A DNA stretch of 64,000 nt from JADJPO01 sp963724535 (GTDB lineage Bacteria > Actinomycetota > Actinomycetes > Actinomycetales > Kineosporiaceae): positions 1 through 64,000 of the forward strand of contig CAVRVD010000015.1 in assembly GCA_963724535.1 (NCBI GenBank), read 5' to 3'. The position numbers were made by a program, and so were the translations under genes. Positions 52,074-60,225 of this stretch are shown piece by piece. The stretch's first letter is position 1; each line of letters starts with the position of its first letter. The notes below the pieces were generated by a model. The model ran no database searches, had not been told where the DNA came from, and was given only the letters and a program-made list of their open reading frames with translations.

Positions 52074-52571
52074 ATGGCTGAGATCACTTTGCGCGGCAAC
52101 CCTGTTCACACCGTCGGCGACCTGCCCGCGGTGGGTGCCCCGGCTCCGGAGTTCACCCTGGTCGACAGCGACCTGAAGGAGGTGTCCTCGGCCGACCTGG
52201 TCGGGCGGACCCTGGTGCTGAACATCTTCCCGAGCATCGACACGGGTGTGTGCGCGGCCAGTGTGCGGACGTTCAACGAGCGGGCCGCCGGGCTGGACGG
52301 CGTCACCGTGGTCAACGTCTCCAAGGATCTGCCGTACGCGCTACGCCGGTTCTGCGGCGCCGAGGGCATCGAGAACGTCTCGTCGACATCGGCGTTCCGC
52401 AGCAGCTTCGGCGAGGACTTCGGGGTGATCATGGCCGACGGCGGGATGCGCGGGCTGCTGTCCCGGGCCGTCGTCGTGGTCCGCCCCGATGGGCGGGTCG
52501 CCTACACCCAGCAGGTGCCCGACATCGGCCAGGAACCGGACTACGATGCGGCGCTCGCTGCGGTCAGGTGA
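52074..52571 (+). CDS. tpx: Thiol peroxidase
   Basis: 165 residues, the exact family length. Peroxidatic Cys60 in SIDTGVCAASVRTFNE and resolving Cys94 in RRFCGAEGIENV, the atypical 2-Cys Tpx pattern. It reduces alkyl hydroperoxides with thioredoxin in the cytoplasm. ATG with GAGGA upstream. An amino-acid permease gene precedes and a hydrogenase operon follows, the latter after a 311-bp gap. Confidence 0.96.
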   Translation: MAEITLRGNPVHTVGDLPAVGAPAPEFTLVDSDLKEVSSADLVGRTLVLNIFPSIDTGVCAASVRTFNERAAGLDGVTVVNVSKDLPYALRRFCGAEGIENVSSTSAFRSSFGEDFGVIMADGGMRGLLSRAVVVVRPDGRVAYTQQVPDIGQEPDYDAALAAVR

Positions 52572-52882
52572 GGCGCCCGACACCGATGCCGCGACCTTCT
52601 ATCACACACGCTGGCGCCTATCACCCACTGGCGGCCCGGTGAGGACCAAAGGCCCTAGATCGCTTCCTCGTGAGCGAAGGCCTGGCTCGTTCCGCCGCAA
52701 AGTGGTCTTTGCACGCTTGTGAACCTCGTCGCCCCCATCAAGACTGAGATTCGCCGACGATCCCGGCCACAACGGTCATTCGTGACCCACATCGTGACCC
52801 TGGTGCCTCCGCCCAGGAGCACTTTCCGTTAGGGCGCTTCTTCACCATAGACGACCCGACCAGCGACCAGCCAGGAGTGGCC
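52572..52882. other. 311-bp region upstream of the hydrogenase operon
   Basis: No gene. It should contain the hydrogenase promoter. GAGGACCAAAGGCCCTA at 52641-52657 is a partial palindrome with some likeness to DosR/DevR hypoxia boxes. A good ribosome site, CCAGGAG, precedes the ATG at 52883. Confidence 0.4.
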
Positions 52883-54238
52883 ATGGCCGCCAATCACGCC
52901 CCGCTCGACGACACATCCCGCCACGACCTGGCAGCACGGGTCGCGATGGGCCTGGGCCCAGCCACCACACCCGGCCCGGACAGCGCCGAGCATGAGCTGC
53001 TTCACCTCAGCACCGAACGACTGCGCCGCTTGGCGGCGTCCGACCCGATCGGCGGGTCGGATCTTCGCGCGCTGCTCATCGAGCACGGGGTGAGCCGTCG
53101 TCGCTTCCTCGCCTGGGCCTCCGCCACCGCGGCGCTGCTCATGCTCCCCGACACCTTCCGTCCGCGCCTGGCACGGGCCGCCGAGCTGACCAACCGGATA
53201 CCGGTGATCTGGCTCGAGGGCCAGGACTGCGCCGGGAACACCGAGGCATTGCTGCGCACCAGCGCCCCGACGATCGACGAACTGCTGTTCCAGACGATCT
53301 CGCTGGAGTACCACGAGACCCTGATGTCCGCCGCCGGGATGCAGGCCGAGGAACGCAAGAGGCAGGCGGCGCAGGAGTACGCGGGCAGGTACGTGCTGGT
53401 CATCGAGGGATCCATCCCGAACGGGTTGGACGGCGCCTACTGCACGATCGGACCGCAGGCCAAGCCCTTCATCGAGGAGGTGAAGGAGCTCGCCGAGGGC
53501 GCCGCCCTGGTCATCGCGGCAGGAGCCTGCGCCTTCTACGGCGGCATCCCGATCGCATCGCCCAACCCCACGGACGCCGTCGGGGTCAGCTCGGTGGTCA
53601 CCGGCAAACCCGTGGTAAACATCCCGGCCTGCCCGCTGAACCCGGCCAACCTGATGGGCACGATCCTGCACTTCACGATGACCGGGCAACCGCCCGCTCT
53701 GGACCACCTGCTGCGGCCACGGTTCGCCTTCGGCTACCGGATCCACGACAACTGCGAGCGGCGCGCGCACTTCGACGCCGGCGAGTTCGTGGACCAGTGG
53801 GGCGACGACGCGGCGCGCAACAACTTCTGCCTCTACAAGATGGGCTGCAAGGGTCCGATGACGTTCAACAACTGCTCGATCATCCGCTACAACGACGGCG
53901 CGAACTGGCCGATCGGCGTCGGGCGCGGCTGTATCGGGTGCTCCGAGGTGGACTTCTGGGACCGGTACGCGTTCGAACGCCCGATGGCCAATGCGGGCAT
54001 CCCCGCAGCCGGGTTCTTCGGACTGGGGGTCGAGAAGAGCGTCGACCGGTTCGGCCTGGGCCTGCTCACCGCCGCCGGGGCCGGCATGGCGCTGCACGCC
54101 ACCGCCACCGCCGTCCAGCGCCGCCGGCAGCGGGTCGCGGCGGCCAGCGGAGCCGTCGCCGAGCCCGCCGACGCCCTCGGTCAGGCCCCGCCGTCCGATC
54201 CCGACGCGACCGGACTTCGCCCGGAGGAGCCCACCTGA
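52883..54238 (+). CDS. [NiFe]-hydrogenase small subunit, membrane-bound uptake type
   Basis: 451 residues from ATG 52883 (AGGAG 5 nt upstream; GTG 52877 also in frame). A twin-arginine signal (SRRRFLAWASATAALLML) begins only at residue ~71. The Fe-S region follows: WLEGQDCAGN (115-119 = DCAGN), where canonical enzymes have CxxC; then GACAFYGG, IPACPLNP, a His/Cys distal-cluster region (HDNCERRAHFDAGEF) and FCLYKMGCKGP, RGCIGCSE. Only three proximal-cluster cysteines remain, plus an Asp, as in actinobacterial-type oxygen-tolerant enzymes. A C-terminal hydrophobic helix (FGLGLLTAAGAGMALHA) anchors it. It passes electrons from H2 to the membrane. Overlaps the large-subunit gene by 1 nt. Confidence 0.92.
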   Translation: MAANHAPLDDTSRHDLAARVAMGLGPATTPGPDSAEHELLHLSTERLRRLAASDPIGGSDLRALLIEHGVSRRRFLAWASATAALLMLPDTFRPRLARAAELTNRIPVIWLEGQDCAGNTEALLRTSAPTIDELLFQTISLEYHETLMSAAGMQAEERKRQAAQEYAGRYVLVIEGSIPNGLDGAYCTIGPQAKPFIEEVKELAEGAALVIAAGACAFYGGIPIASPNPTDAVGVSSVVTGKPVVNIPACPLNPANLMGTILHFTMTGQPPALDHLLRPRFAFGYRIHDNCERRAHFDAGEFVDQWGDDAARNNFCLYKMGCKGPMTFNNCSIIRYNDGANWPIGVGRGCIGCSEVDFWDRYAFERPMANAGIPAAGFFGLGVEKSVDRFGLGLLTAAGAGMALHATATAVQRRRQRVAAASGAVAEPADALGQAPPSDPDATGLRPEEPT

Positions 54239-55938
54239 TGAGCACCCATATCGTCGTCGACCCGATCACCCGGATCGAGGGCCACCTGAGGATCGAGGCG
54301 GTGCTGGACGACGACAACGTCGTGCAGCAGGCCTACTCGGCCGGAACGATGTTCCGGGGCATCGAGATGATCCTTCAGGGTCGCGACCCCCGCGACGCCG
54401 GGCTGCTCGCCATGCGGATCTGCGGGGTCTGCACCGGCGTGCACTACTGGACCAGCATCCGGGCGGTGGAGAACGCGTTCGGCGTCACCATCCCCAAGAA
54501 TGCCCGCCTGGTGCGCAACCTCATCGCCGGCTCCCAGTACCTGCACGACCACCCGGTGCACTTCTACCATCTGCACGCGCTGGACTGGGTGGACCTCACC
54601 GCGGCCCTGAAGGCGGATCCCGAGAAGGCCGCGCAGGTCGCCCGCCGGCACACCGACACCCCGTGGAACGCCAGCGCGACCGGGTACAAGGCCGTGCAGG
54701 AGAAGGTGGCCAAGTTGGCCTCGCAGAGCCTGGGCATCTTCGGGAACGCTTACTGGGGCAACGCTTCCTATCGACTGAGCCCGGAGGAGAACCTGGTCGC
54801 CGTCTCGCACTATCTGGACGCGCTCACGGTCCAGCGCGGGGCGGCCAAGATGATGGCGATCTTCGGAGGCAAGAACCCGCACCCCCAGTCGATCGTCGTC
54901 GGTGGCGTCACGTGCGTCCAGGACATCGAGAACCCGGTCCGGATCGCCGAGTTCCGTACCCTGCTCGCCGAGCAGATCGCGTTCCTGCGCGGGGCCTACC
55001 TGCCCGATCTCGTCATGGCCGGGCTCGCCTACGCCGCCGACGGAGCGGCCGGTATCGGGGCGGGGTTGCGCTCCTTCATGACGTATGGCTTCTTCGAGCT
55101 CGACGACACCCCGGTCTACGGGGCCAAGACCCTGTTCCCGCGGGGCCTGGTCTTCGACGGCGACCTGTCCACGGTGCACCCGTTCGACCAGGCGAAGGTG
55201 ACCGAGGACGTGGCCCACGCCTGGTACGCGGGGACGGCGTCGCTGCACCCGTTCGACGGGGTGACCGAACCCGAGTACACCGGCCTGACCAAGGGCGAGG
55301 AGGGCATCGCTTACCTGAAGACGGAGGAGAAGTACAGCTGGATCAAGTCGCCCGCCTACGACGACCGCCGGGTCGAGGTCGGCCCGCTGGCCCGGCTGGT
55401 GGTCGGTTACGCGGCCGGGGACGAGCGCATCCGCGCCGCCGTGGACGGCCTGCTGAAGACGACCGGGCTGCCGGTCGGCGTCCTGTTCAGCACGCTCGGC
55501 CGGACGGCGGCCCGCTGCCTGGAGACCCTGATCGTCGCCGAGGCGATGCTCGATTGGGTCGACGAGCTGGCCCGCAACGCGGCGACCGGCGACCTCGAGA
55601 CCTGGACCCCCTTCGACTTCGACACGGTGTCCAAGCAGGCTCAGGGCTTCGGCCTGACCGAGGCGCCGCGTGGCGCGCTGGGCCACTGGGTCCGGATCGA
55701 GGACGGCCGGATCAGCAACTACCAGGTCGTCGTCCCGACCACGTGGAACGCCGCACCCCGGGACGCCAAGGAACGCCTCGGCGCCTACGAGGCGGCCCTG
55801 AAGGGGGTGAAGCTGTCCGACCCCACACAGCCACTGGAGATCCTGCGCACCGTGCACAGTTTCGACCCGTGCCTGGCCTGCGCCGTGCACCTGGTGGATG
55901 CCCGAGGGAAGGACCTCGGCACGTTCCAGGTCCAGTGA
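54238..55938 (+). CDS. [NiFe]-hydrogenase large (catalytic) subunit
   Basis: 566 residues. ATG overlaps the small-subunit stop (TGATG), with GGAGGAG upstream. N-terminus VDPITRIEGHLRIE is diagnostic. Four Ni-ligating cysteines: RICGVCTGVH (Cys62, Cys65) and DPCLACAVH (Cys545, Cys548). The 15 residues after His551 (LVDARGKDLGTFQVQ) are the expected cleavable C-terminal peptide. Motifs are of group 1 respiratory uptake type. It oxidises H2 on the outer side of the membrane, exported with the Tat-bearing small subunit. hyp maturation genes are not in the window. Confidence 0.96.
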   Translation: MSTHIVVDPITRIEGHLRIEAVLDDDNVVQQAYSAGTMFRGIEMILQGRDPRDAGLLAMRICGVCTGVHYWTSIRAVENAFGVTIPKNARLVRNLIAGSQYLHDHPVHFYHLHALDWVDLTAALKADPEKAAQVARRHTDTPWNASATGYKAVQEKVAKLASQSLGIFGNAYWGNASYRLSPEENLVAVSHYLDALTVQRGAAKMMAIFGGKNPHPQSIVVGGVTCVQDIENPVRIAEFRTLLAEQIAFLRGAYLPDLVMAGLAYAADGAAGIGAGLRSFMTYGFFELDDTPVYGAKTLFPRGLVFDGDLSTVHPFDQAKVTEDVAHAWYAGTASLHPFDGVTEPEYTGLTKGEEGIAYLKTEEKYSWIKSPAYDDRRVEVGPLARLVVGYAAGDERIRAAVDGLLKTTGLPVGVLFSTLGRTAARCLETLIVAEAMLDWVDELARNAATGDLETWTPFDFDTVSKQAQGFGLTEAPRGALGHWVRIEDGRISNYQVVVPTTWNAAPRDAKERLGAYEAALKGVKLSDPTQPLEILRTVHSFDPCLACAVHLVDARGKDLGTFQVQ

Positions 55939-55948
55939 GGGGACGACG

Positions 55949-56758
55949 ATGAGTGCCCCGACAACGAGCAGCCCGACGACGAGCACCGAGACACCGACGA
56001 GCCCGCCGACGGCGATGCGCCGGGTCCATCGCATGGGGGTCACTCGCCGGCTGATCCACTGGGCCAACGTGGTGGCGATCGCGCTCCTGATCCTCACCGG
56101 GATGTACATCGCCGACCCCTACTACTCCTCCGGGATCACCCACGTCATGTCGTTCAACCGCGCCCTGCACTTCTGGGCGGCCGTGGTGCTCGACGTGACG
56201 GTGATGGTCACCGCCTATCTGTACTTCTTCAGCCGCGAGGAGCGGGCGATCGAGGACCTGTGGCCGTCGCAGACCAACCGCCGGCGGTTCCGGGAGGCGT
56301 TGCTCAACGTCGTCACGTTCGACCGCCGCCGGAGGTTCGACACCAGTCGGCCCGATCCGCTGAATGCCTGGTGGTTCGTGCTGCTGCACGTGTTCGCGGT
56401 CCTTCAGCTGTTCACCGGCTTTCAGCTCTATGTGCAGGCCATGGCCAGCGGCCACAGTGCGATCGGTGACTGGTGGCCGGCGATGTTGCACCTGTTCACC
56501 GACTGGACCCAGCCGGTGTTCGGCGGGATCGGCGCCGTCCGCCTGGTCCACCACGCCGTGACCTACGCGATCGCCGTCTGGGTGGTGCTGCACATCTACT
56601 ACGAGGTCTGGCGCAGCGTGACCTGGAAGGAGGGCGACATCGTGATCTCGATCGCCGGGTACAAGCACGCACGTGTCGAGGCGCCCGGCAAGGATGCGGA
56701 GGCCGAGGCGAGCGAGCCCGTGGTCGAGGCATCGGGCCGGAGCGGACATGGCCGGTGA
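55949..56758 (+). CDS. Hydrogenase-linked cytochrome b (HyaC/HupC-like)
   Basis: 269 residues from ATG 55949 with GAGGGGAC upstream. Four transmembrane helices (~38-55, 72-95, 140-160, 196-220) of the Ni/Fe-hydrogenase b-type cytochrome family. Candidate haem histidines: H37 (RRLIHW), H74 (RALHFW), H147, H201/H202 (RLVHHAVTY) and H215 (VLHIYYE). The Thr/Ser/Pro-rich N-terminus (~25 residues) and Glu/Ala-rich tail are extra. It anchors the small subunit and passes H2 electrons to the quinone pool. Confidence 0.92.
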   Translation: MSAPTTSSPTTSTETPTSPPTAMRRVHRMGVTRRLIHWANVVAIALLILTGMYIADPYYSSGITHVMSFNRALHFWAAVVLDVTVMVTAYLYFFSREERAIEDLWPSQTNRRRFREALLNVVTFDRRRRFDTSRPDPLNAWWFVLLHVFAVLQLFTGFQLYVQAMASGHSAIGDWWPAMLHLFTDWTQPVFGGIGAVRLVHHAVTYAIAVWVVLHIYYEVWRSVTWKEGDIVISIAGYKHARVEAPGKDAEAEASEPVVEASGRSGHGR

Positions 56759-57338
56759 CCTGACCGGTGACCTGACCGGTGACCTGACCGGTGACCTGGC
56801 CGGCCCGCCGCCGCGGGTGCTCGGCATGGGCAACCTGCTCTACGGCGACGAGGGCGTGGGCGTCCTGGCCGCCCGGTGCCTGGCCGCGAACTACACCTTC
56901 ACACCTGACGTCGAGGTCCTGGACGGCGCACTGCTGGGTTTCGGGGTGCTCGACGTGTTCGACGGCGGCGGACCCGTCGTCGTCCTGGACGGTCTGGCGG
57001 CCGATGCTCCCGCCGGAACGATCTATCGTCTGCCACAGGAGCAGCTGCTCGACCTGGCGCCCGACGTACGCCTGGCCGCGCACGAGGTGGAGCCGTTGCA
57101 GCAGTTGCGGATCGGGACGGCGCTCGGCACGGCCCCGCGTACGGTGCTGATGGCGATGACCGTGGCCGAGACGAGCATGCAGGTCGGGCTGAGCCCGCCG
57201 TGTGCCGCCGCGTTCGAGCGGTTCCTCGCGCTGATCGCTCAGGAGGTGTGCCGCTGGGGCGTGCAGGCACGACGGATCGCGGCCGTGACCCTGGACGATG
57301 TCCTCACCGATCTGACCGTCGTGGATCGGCAGCGGTGA
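56748..57338 (+). CDS. Hydrogenase maturation protease (HyaD/HupD-like)
   Basis: 196 residues from ATG 56748, overlapping the cytochrome stop by 11 bp. After a short repetitive leader (GDLT x4) the conserved M52 peptidase starts: VLGMGNLLYGDEGVGVLAA (metal-sensing Glu/Asp), VLDGALLGFGVLDVF and HEVEPLQQL (His). It cleaves the 15-residue tail of the large subunit after nickel insertion. The GDLT leader is made by a 12-bp tandem repeat and is absent from typical family members. Confidence 0.92.
   Translation: MAGDLTGDLTGDLTGDLAGPPPRVLGMGNLLYGDEGVGVLAARCLAANYTFTPDVEVLDGALLGFGVLDVFDGGGPVVVLDGLAADAPAGTIYRLPQEQLLDLAPDVRLAAHEVEPLQQLRIGTALGTAPRTVLMAMTVAETSMQVGLSPPCAAAFERFLALIAQEVCRWGVQARRIAAVTLDDVLTDLTVVDRQR
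56757..56803 (+). repeat. 12-bp in-frame tandem repeat GACCTGACCGGT
   Basis: About four copies at the very start of the maturation protease gene, encoding Gly-Asp-Leu-Thr repeats. Whole-codon unit, so copy-number change would not shift the frame. Confidence 0.85.
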
Positions 57339-58051
57339 CCGACTCCCGCACGCCCCCGCCGGCCCAGAGCGAGCTGGATCCGGTGCTGGCTCTCCTGATC
57401 GCCCACGGCCACCCGAGATCGCCCGCGGCCGCCGTCCACTTCTCCTACGCCGAGGCACCCTCATTCGTGGGGCTGCGCCAACCGGGTGGGCCGACCCTGC
57501 CGCTCATCCCGTTCCTGCCCATGCCGGGCACCGGCGCCGGCGTGCTCGACACCCTGGCCGGCCTCGACGAGGCCGGAGCACGTCTAGTGCAGCGATTTCG
57601 ACGGGACTTCCCGGACACGGTGGCGCGACTGACCGCCGTGGACTACGGCTCGGCCGCGACGCCTGAACTGAGCTGGCTGCTGGGCATGTGCAGCCTGGCG
57701 CTGGATCTGGGAGCTGAGGACCTGCGCCGTGCCCTGCACGCCGATGACGGCGGTGTGCGCGTGGACACGGTGGTGGTCCCGGACGGCGATGGGTACGCCG
57801 TGGACGGGCGACGTCTGCTGCGCAGCGTGATCAGCTACCGCATTGCCGGCGTCGCCGCACACGTGCTCGCCCGGTCGGTGTTCACCTCGCTGGGCGAGTT
57901 CACCGGCGACGCCGTCCGGCGCCTGGTCCGCACGTGGCCGTCGGCGCAGGTCATCGTCTGCGCCGGTGACCTGTTCGCGTCGAACATCATGCTGCGCGAG
58001 CAGACCCGCCGATCCCTGGTCGGCCTGCGTCGGCCTGTGCTGCTGCCCTGA
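57335..58051 (+). CDS. Unknown protein in the hydrogenase operon
   Basis: 238 residues from GTG 57335, overlapping the protease stop (GTGA), so coupled to it and almost surely part of the hydrogenase operon. No signal peptide or membrane helix. N-terminal ~110 residues include SFVGLRQPGGPTLPLIPF; the C-terminal part, with GVAAHVLARSVFTSLGEFT and VIVCAGDLFASNIM, faintly recalls the Kae1-like end of HypF, but key residues cannot be matched. Best described as a hydrogenase-associated protein of unknown function, perhaps in maturation. Confidence 0.75.
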   Translation: MTDSRTPPPAQSELDPVLALLIAHGHPRSPAAAVHFSYAEAPSFVGLRQPGGPTLPLIPFLPMPGTGAGVLDTLAGLDEAGARLVQRFRRDFPDTVARLTAVDYGSAATPELSWLLGMCSLALDLGAEDLRRALHADDGGVRVDTVVVPDGDGYAVDGRRLLRSVISYRIAGVAAHVLARSVFTSLGEFTGDAVRRLVRTWPSAQVIVCAGDLFASNIMLREQTRRSLVGLRRPVLLP

Positions 58052-58180
58052 GCAGTGGCCGGTTCCGTGACGGGCTCACCGCAGAGCGGCGCACCCGACG
58101 CCGCCGGTCGGCAGCCACAGCGTGCCCCGGTCGAGGACCGTGGGCCCGGTCCTGGGCAGCCTGCCCGCCCGGGGCCCGGG

Positions 58181-58186
58181 TAGCGT
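58181..58186 (+). promoter_or_regulatory. -10 box TAGCGT before 58194
   Basis: TAGCGT, 7-nt spacer, ATG 58194; predicts a leaderless mRNA and fixes the start. Confidence 0.45.
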
Positions 58187-58193
58187 GATCGCT

Positions 58194-59735
58194 ATGCCCA
58201 GCCTGCGCTCGCGGATCCCCGGCCCGCCCCTACCCGCCGTTCGCACGATCGAGTCGATCGACCCGGCCGACCTCTCCGACACGGTCGCCGAGGTCGAGCT
58301 GGCCGGACCCGAGGCCCTCGTCGCCGCCGCCCGAGCCGGACGCGCGGCGCAGCGAGCGTGGGCCGGCGTACCGGCGCCGGTCCGCGGCCGGGTGATCGCC
58401 GCGATCGGACGGCTGGTCGAGGCCAACGCCGAGGCGCTGGCACAGCTGGTCACCCGCGAGGTCGGCAAGCCGATCGCCGAGGCCCGCGGCGAGGTGCAGG
58501 AGATGGTCGACACCTGCGACTTCTTCCTCGGCGAGGGTCGGCGGCTGTACGGGCAGACCGTACCCAGCGAGATGCCGGACAAACAGCTGTTCACCTTCCG
58601 GGTGCCGGTCGGGGTCGCGACGGTGATCACTGCCGGGAACTTCCCGGTGGCAGTGCCCTCGTGGTACCTGGTGCCGGCGCTGCTGACCGGCAACGCCGTG
58701 GTGTGGAAGCCGGCCGAGTACGCCGCGGCCTGCGCCGATGCGATGGCTCGGATCTTCATCGCCGGCGGGCTGCCGCCAGGGCTGCTCACCGTGATCCAGG
58801 CCGACGGTGCGGCCACCTTCGACGGGCTGGAGGCGGCCCTCGGCGCCGGGCTGGTCGACAAGGTCGGGTTCACCGGGTCGGTGGCCGTCGGTCGGCGGAT
58901 CGGTGAGCTCGCTGGACGGCACATCCAGTCCGCGTGCCTGGAGCTGGGCGGCAAGAACCCGACGGTGGTCACCCCGTCCGCCGACCTCGACCTGGCCGTC
59001 GAGGGTGCGCTGTTCGGCGGGTTCGGGACGGCGGGCCAGCGCTGCACCTCGCTCGGCACGGTGATCGTGCACTCCTCGATCCACGACGAGTTCGTCGGGC
59101 GGTTCGACGCGGTGGTGCGAGCGGCGGCGGTGGGTGACCCACGCCAGGACGTGGTCATGGGTCCGCTGATCTCGCAGCGGTTCGCCGACCGCTACGAGGA
59201 GTACCTGGGCTGGGTGACCCCACAGCACCGGCTGCTCGGCTCGACGGCGGTCGGTCGGATCACCGCCGACGCACCCCGGGAGGGCTTCGTGGGCGATCCG
59301 GACAAGGGCCTGTACTACCACCCGGTGATCGTGGACGGCGTGACCGCGGACGACGCCCTGTTCCGCTGGGAGACCTTCGGTCCGATCGTGGGCGTGGCGA
59401 CCTACCGCGACCTCGATGAGGCGATCGCCATGGCCAACGCCCCCGGCTACGGACTGTCGTCATCCATCTACACGACGGACGCGGCGGAGGCGTTCCGGTT
59501 CCGAGCGGGGATCTCGGCGGGCATGGTGTCGGTGAACAACTCGACGTCCGGCGCCGAGGCGCACCTGCCGTTCGGCGGGAACGGACTCAGCGGCAACGGT
59601 TCCCGCCAGTCCGGGATGTGGGTGCTGGACCAGTTCACCCGCTGGCAGTCGATGAACTGGGACTACTCGGGCCGGCTGCAGAAGGCCCAGATGGACATCG
59701 AGATCCCCGAGGCGGACACCGGCTTGCGGCTGTGA
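58194..59735 (+). CDS. Aldehyde dehydrogenase (ALDH7-like)
   Basis: 513 residues. ITAGNFPVAVPSWYLVPALL (cofactor entry), GFTGSVAVGRRIGELAG, CLELGGKNPTVV (general-base Glu) and GFGTAGQRCTSLG (catalytic Cys) show an intact NAD(P)-dependent ALDH. The GTAGQRCT context and length fit the ALDH7 group (aminoadipate semialdehyde/piperideine-6-carboxylate dehydrogenases of lysine catabolism), but benzaldehyde-type and other substrates remain possible. Next gene overlaps by GTGA. Confidence 0.85.
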   Translation: MPSLRSRIPGPPLPAVRTIESIDPADLSDTVAEVELAGPEALVAAARAGRAAQRAWAGVPAPVRGRVIAAIGRLVEANAEALAQLVTREVGKPIAEARGEVQEMVDTCDFFLGEGRRLYGQTVPSEMPDKQLFTFRVPVGVATVITAGNFPVAVPSWYLVPALLTGNAVVWKPAEYAAACADAMARIFIAGGLPPGLLTVIQADGAATFDGLEAALGAGLVDKVGFTGSVAVGRRIGELAGRHIQSACLELGGKNPTVVTPSADLDLAVEGALFGGFGTAGQRCTSLGTVIVHSSIHDEFVGRFDAVVRAAAVGDPRQDVVMGPLISQRFADRYEEYLGWVTPQHRLLGSTAVGRITADAPREGFVGDPDKGLYYHPVIVDGVTADDALFRWETFGPIVGVATYRDLDEAIAMANAPGYGLSSSIYTTDAAEAFRFRAGISAGMVSVNNSTSGAEAHLPFGGNGLSGNGSRQSGMWVLDQFTRWQSMNWDYSGRLQKAQMDIEIPEADTGLRL

Positions 59736-60178
59736 CCGGTCAGGATCCGCGCGAGGGGGTCACCAGCGTGACGAGCGCCTGGCTGGTGGTGGTCGACGCG
59801 GCCAACGTCGTGGGCTCACGCCCGGACGGCTGGTGGCGTGATCGGGTCGGGGCGGCCCGGCGGCTGCTCGACAAGCTGGCGCAGCTGCCCGGGCGGACCG
59901 TGACCCTGCCCGACGGGCGCCGCGCCGTGGTGGCCGAGGTCGTGGCGGTGGTGGAGGGTGCGGCGGTCGCGGTGCGGGACCCGGAGGCACCCGGGCTGAC
60001 CGTGGCCCGGGCGGCTCGGGACGGGGACGGTGCCATCGTCGAGGTGACCCGACGCACTGAGGCGTCGTCGTGTCTCGTGGTGACGGCCGACCGGGGCCTG
60101 CGCGCCCGTCTGCCGTGCGCCGCGACCGGCCCGACGTGGCTGCTGTCGCTGCTGCCCGACGACGCGCCGGCACCCTAG
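59732..60178 (+). CDS. Small NYN/PIN-like protein
   Basis: 148 residues from GTG 59732 overlapping the ALDH stop (GTGA). N-terminal core WLVVVDAANVVGSRPDGWW, a strand ending in an acidic D-x-x-N as in NYN/PIN nucleases; later VTRRTEASSCLVVTADRGLRARL supplies a second Asp. Two central strands of regular beta pattern. Possibly a metal-dependent ribonuclease, or a catalytically dead relative. Widespread in actinobacteria, uncharacterised. Confidence 0.6.
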   Translation: MTGQDPREGVTSVTSAWLVVVDAANVVGSRPDGWWRDRVGAARRLLDKLAQLPGRTVTLPDGRRAVVAEVVAVVEGAAVAVRDPEAPGLTVARAARDGDGAIVEVTRRTEASSCLVVTADRGLRARLPCAATGPTWLLSLLPDDAPAP

Positions 60179-60213
60179 CTAGATCACCGACCAGGGCCGC
60201 TGATCGGCACCCC

Positions 60214-60219
60214 TAGGCT
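60214..60219 (+). promoter_or_regulatory. -10 box TAGGCT before nadE
   Basis: TAGGCT, 6-nt spacer, ATG 60226; predicts a leaderless mRNA. Confidence 0.45.
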
Positions 60220-60225
60220 GCCGCC

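Noticed and set aside
54181..56109. 642-codon leftward open frame antisense to the hydrogenase genes
   Set aside because: Low-complexity Arg/Gly/Val/Asp translation, no start signals; the sense strand encodes canonical hydrogenase motifs.
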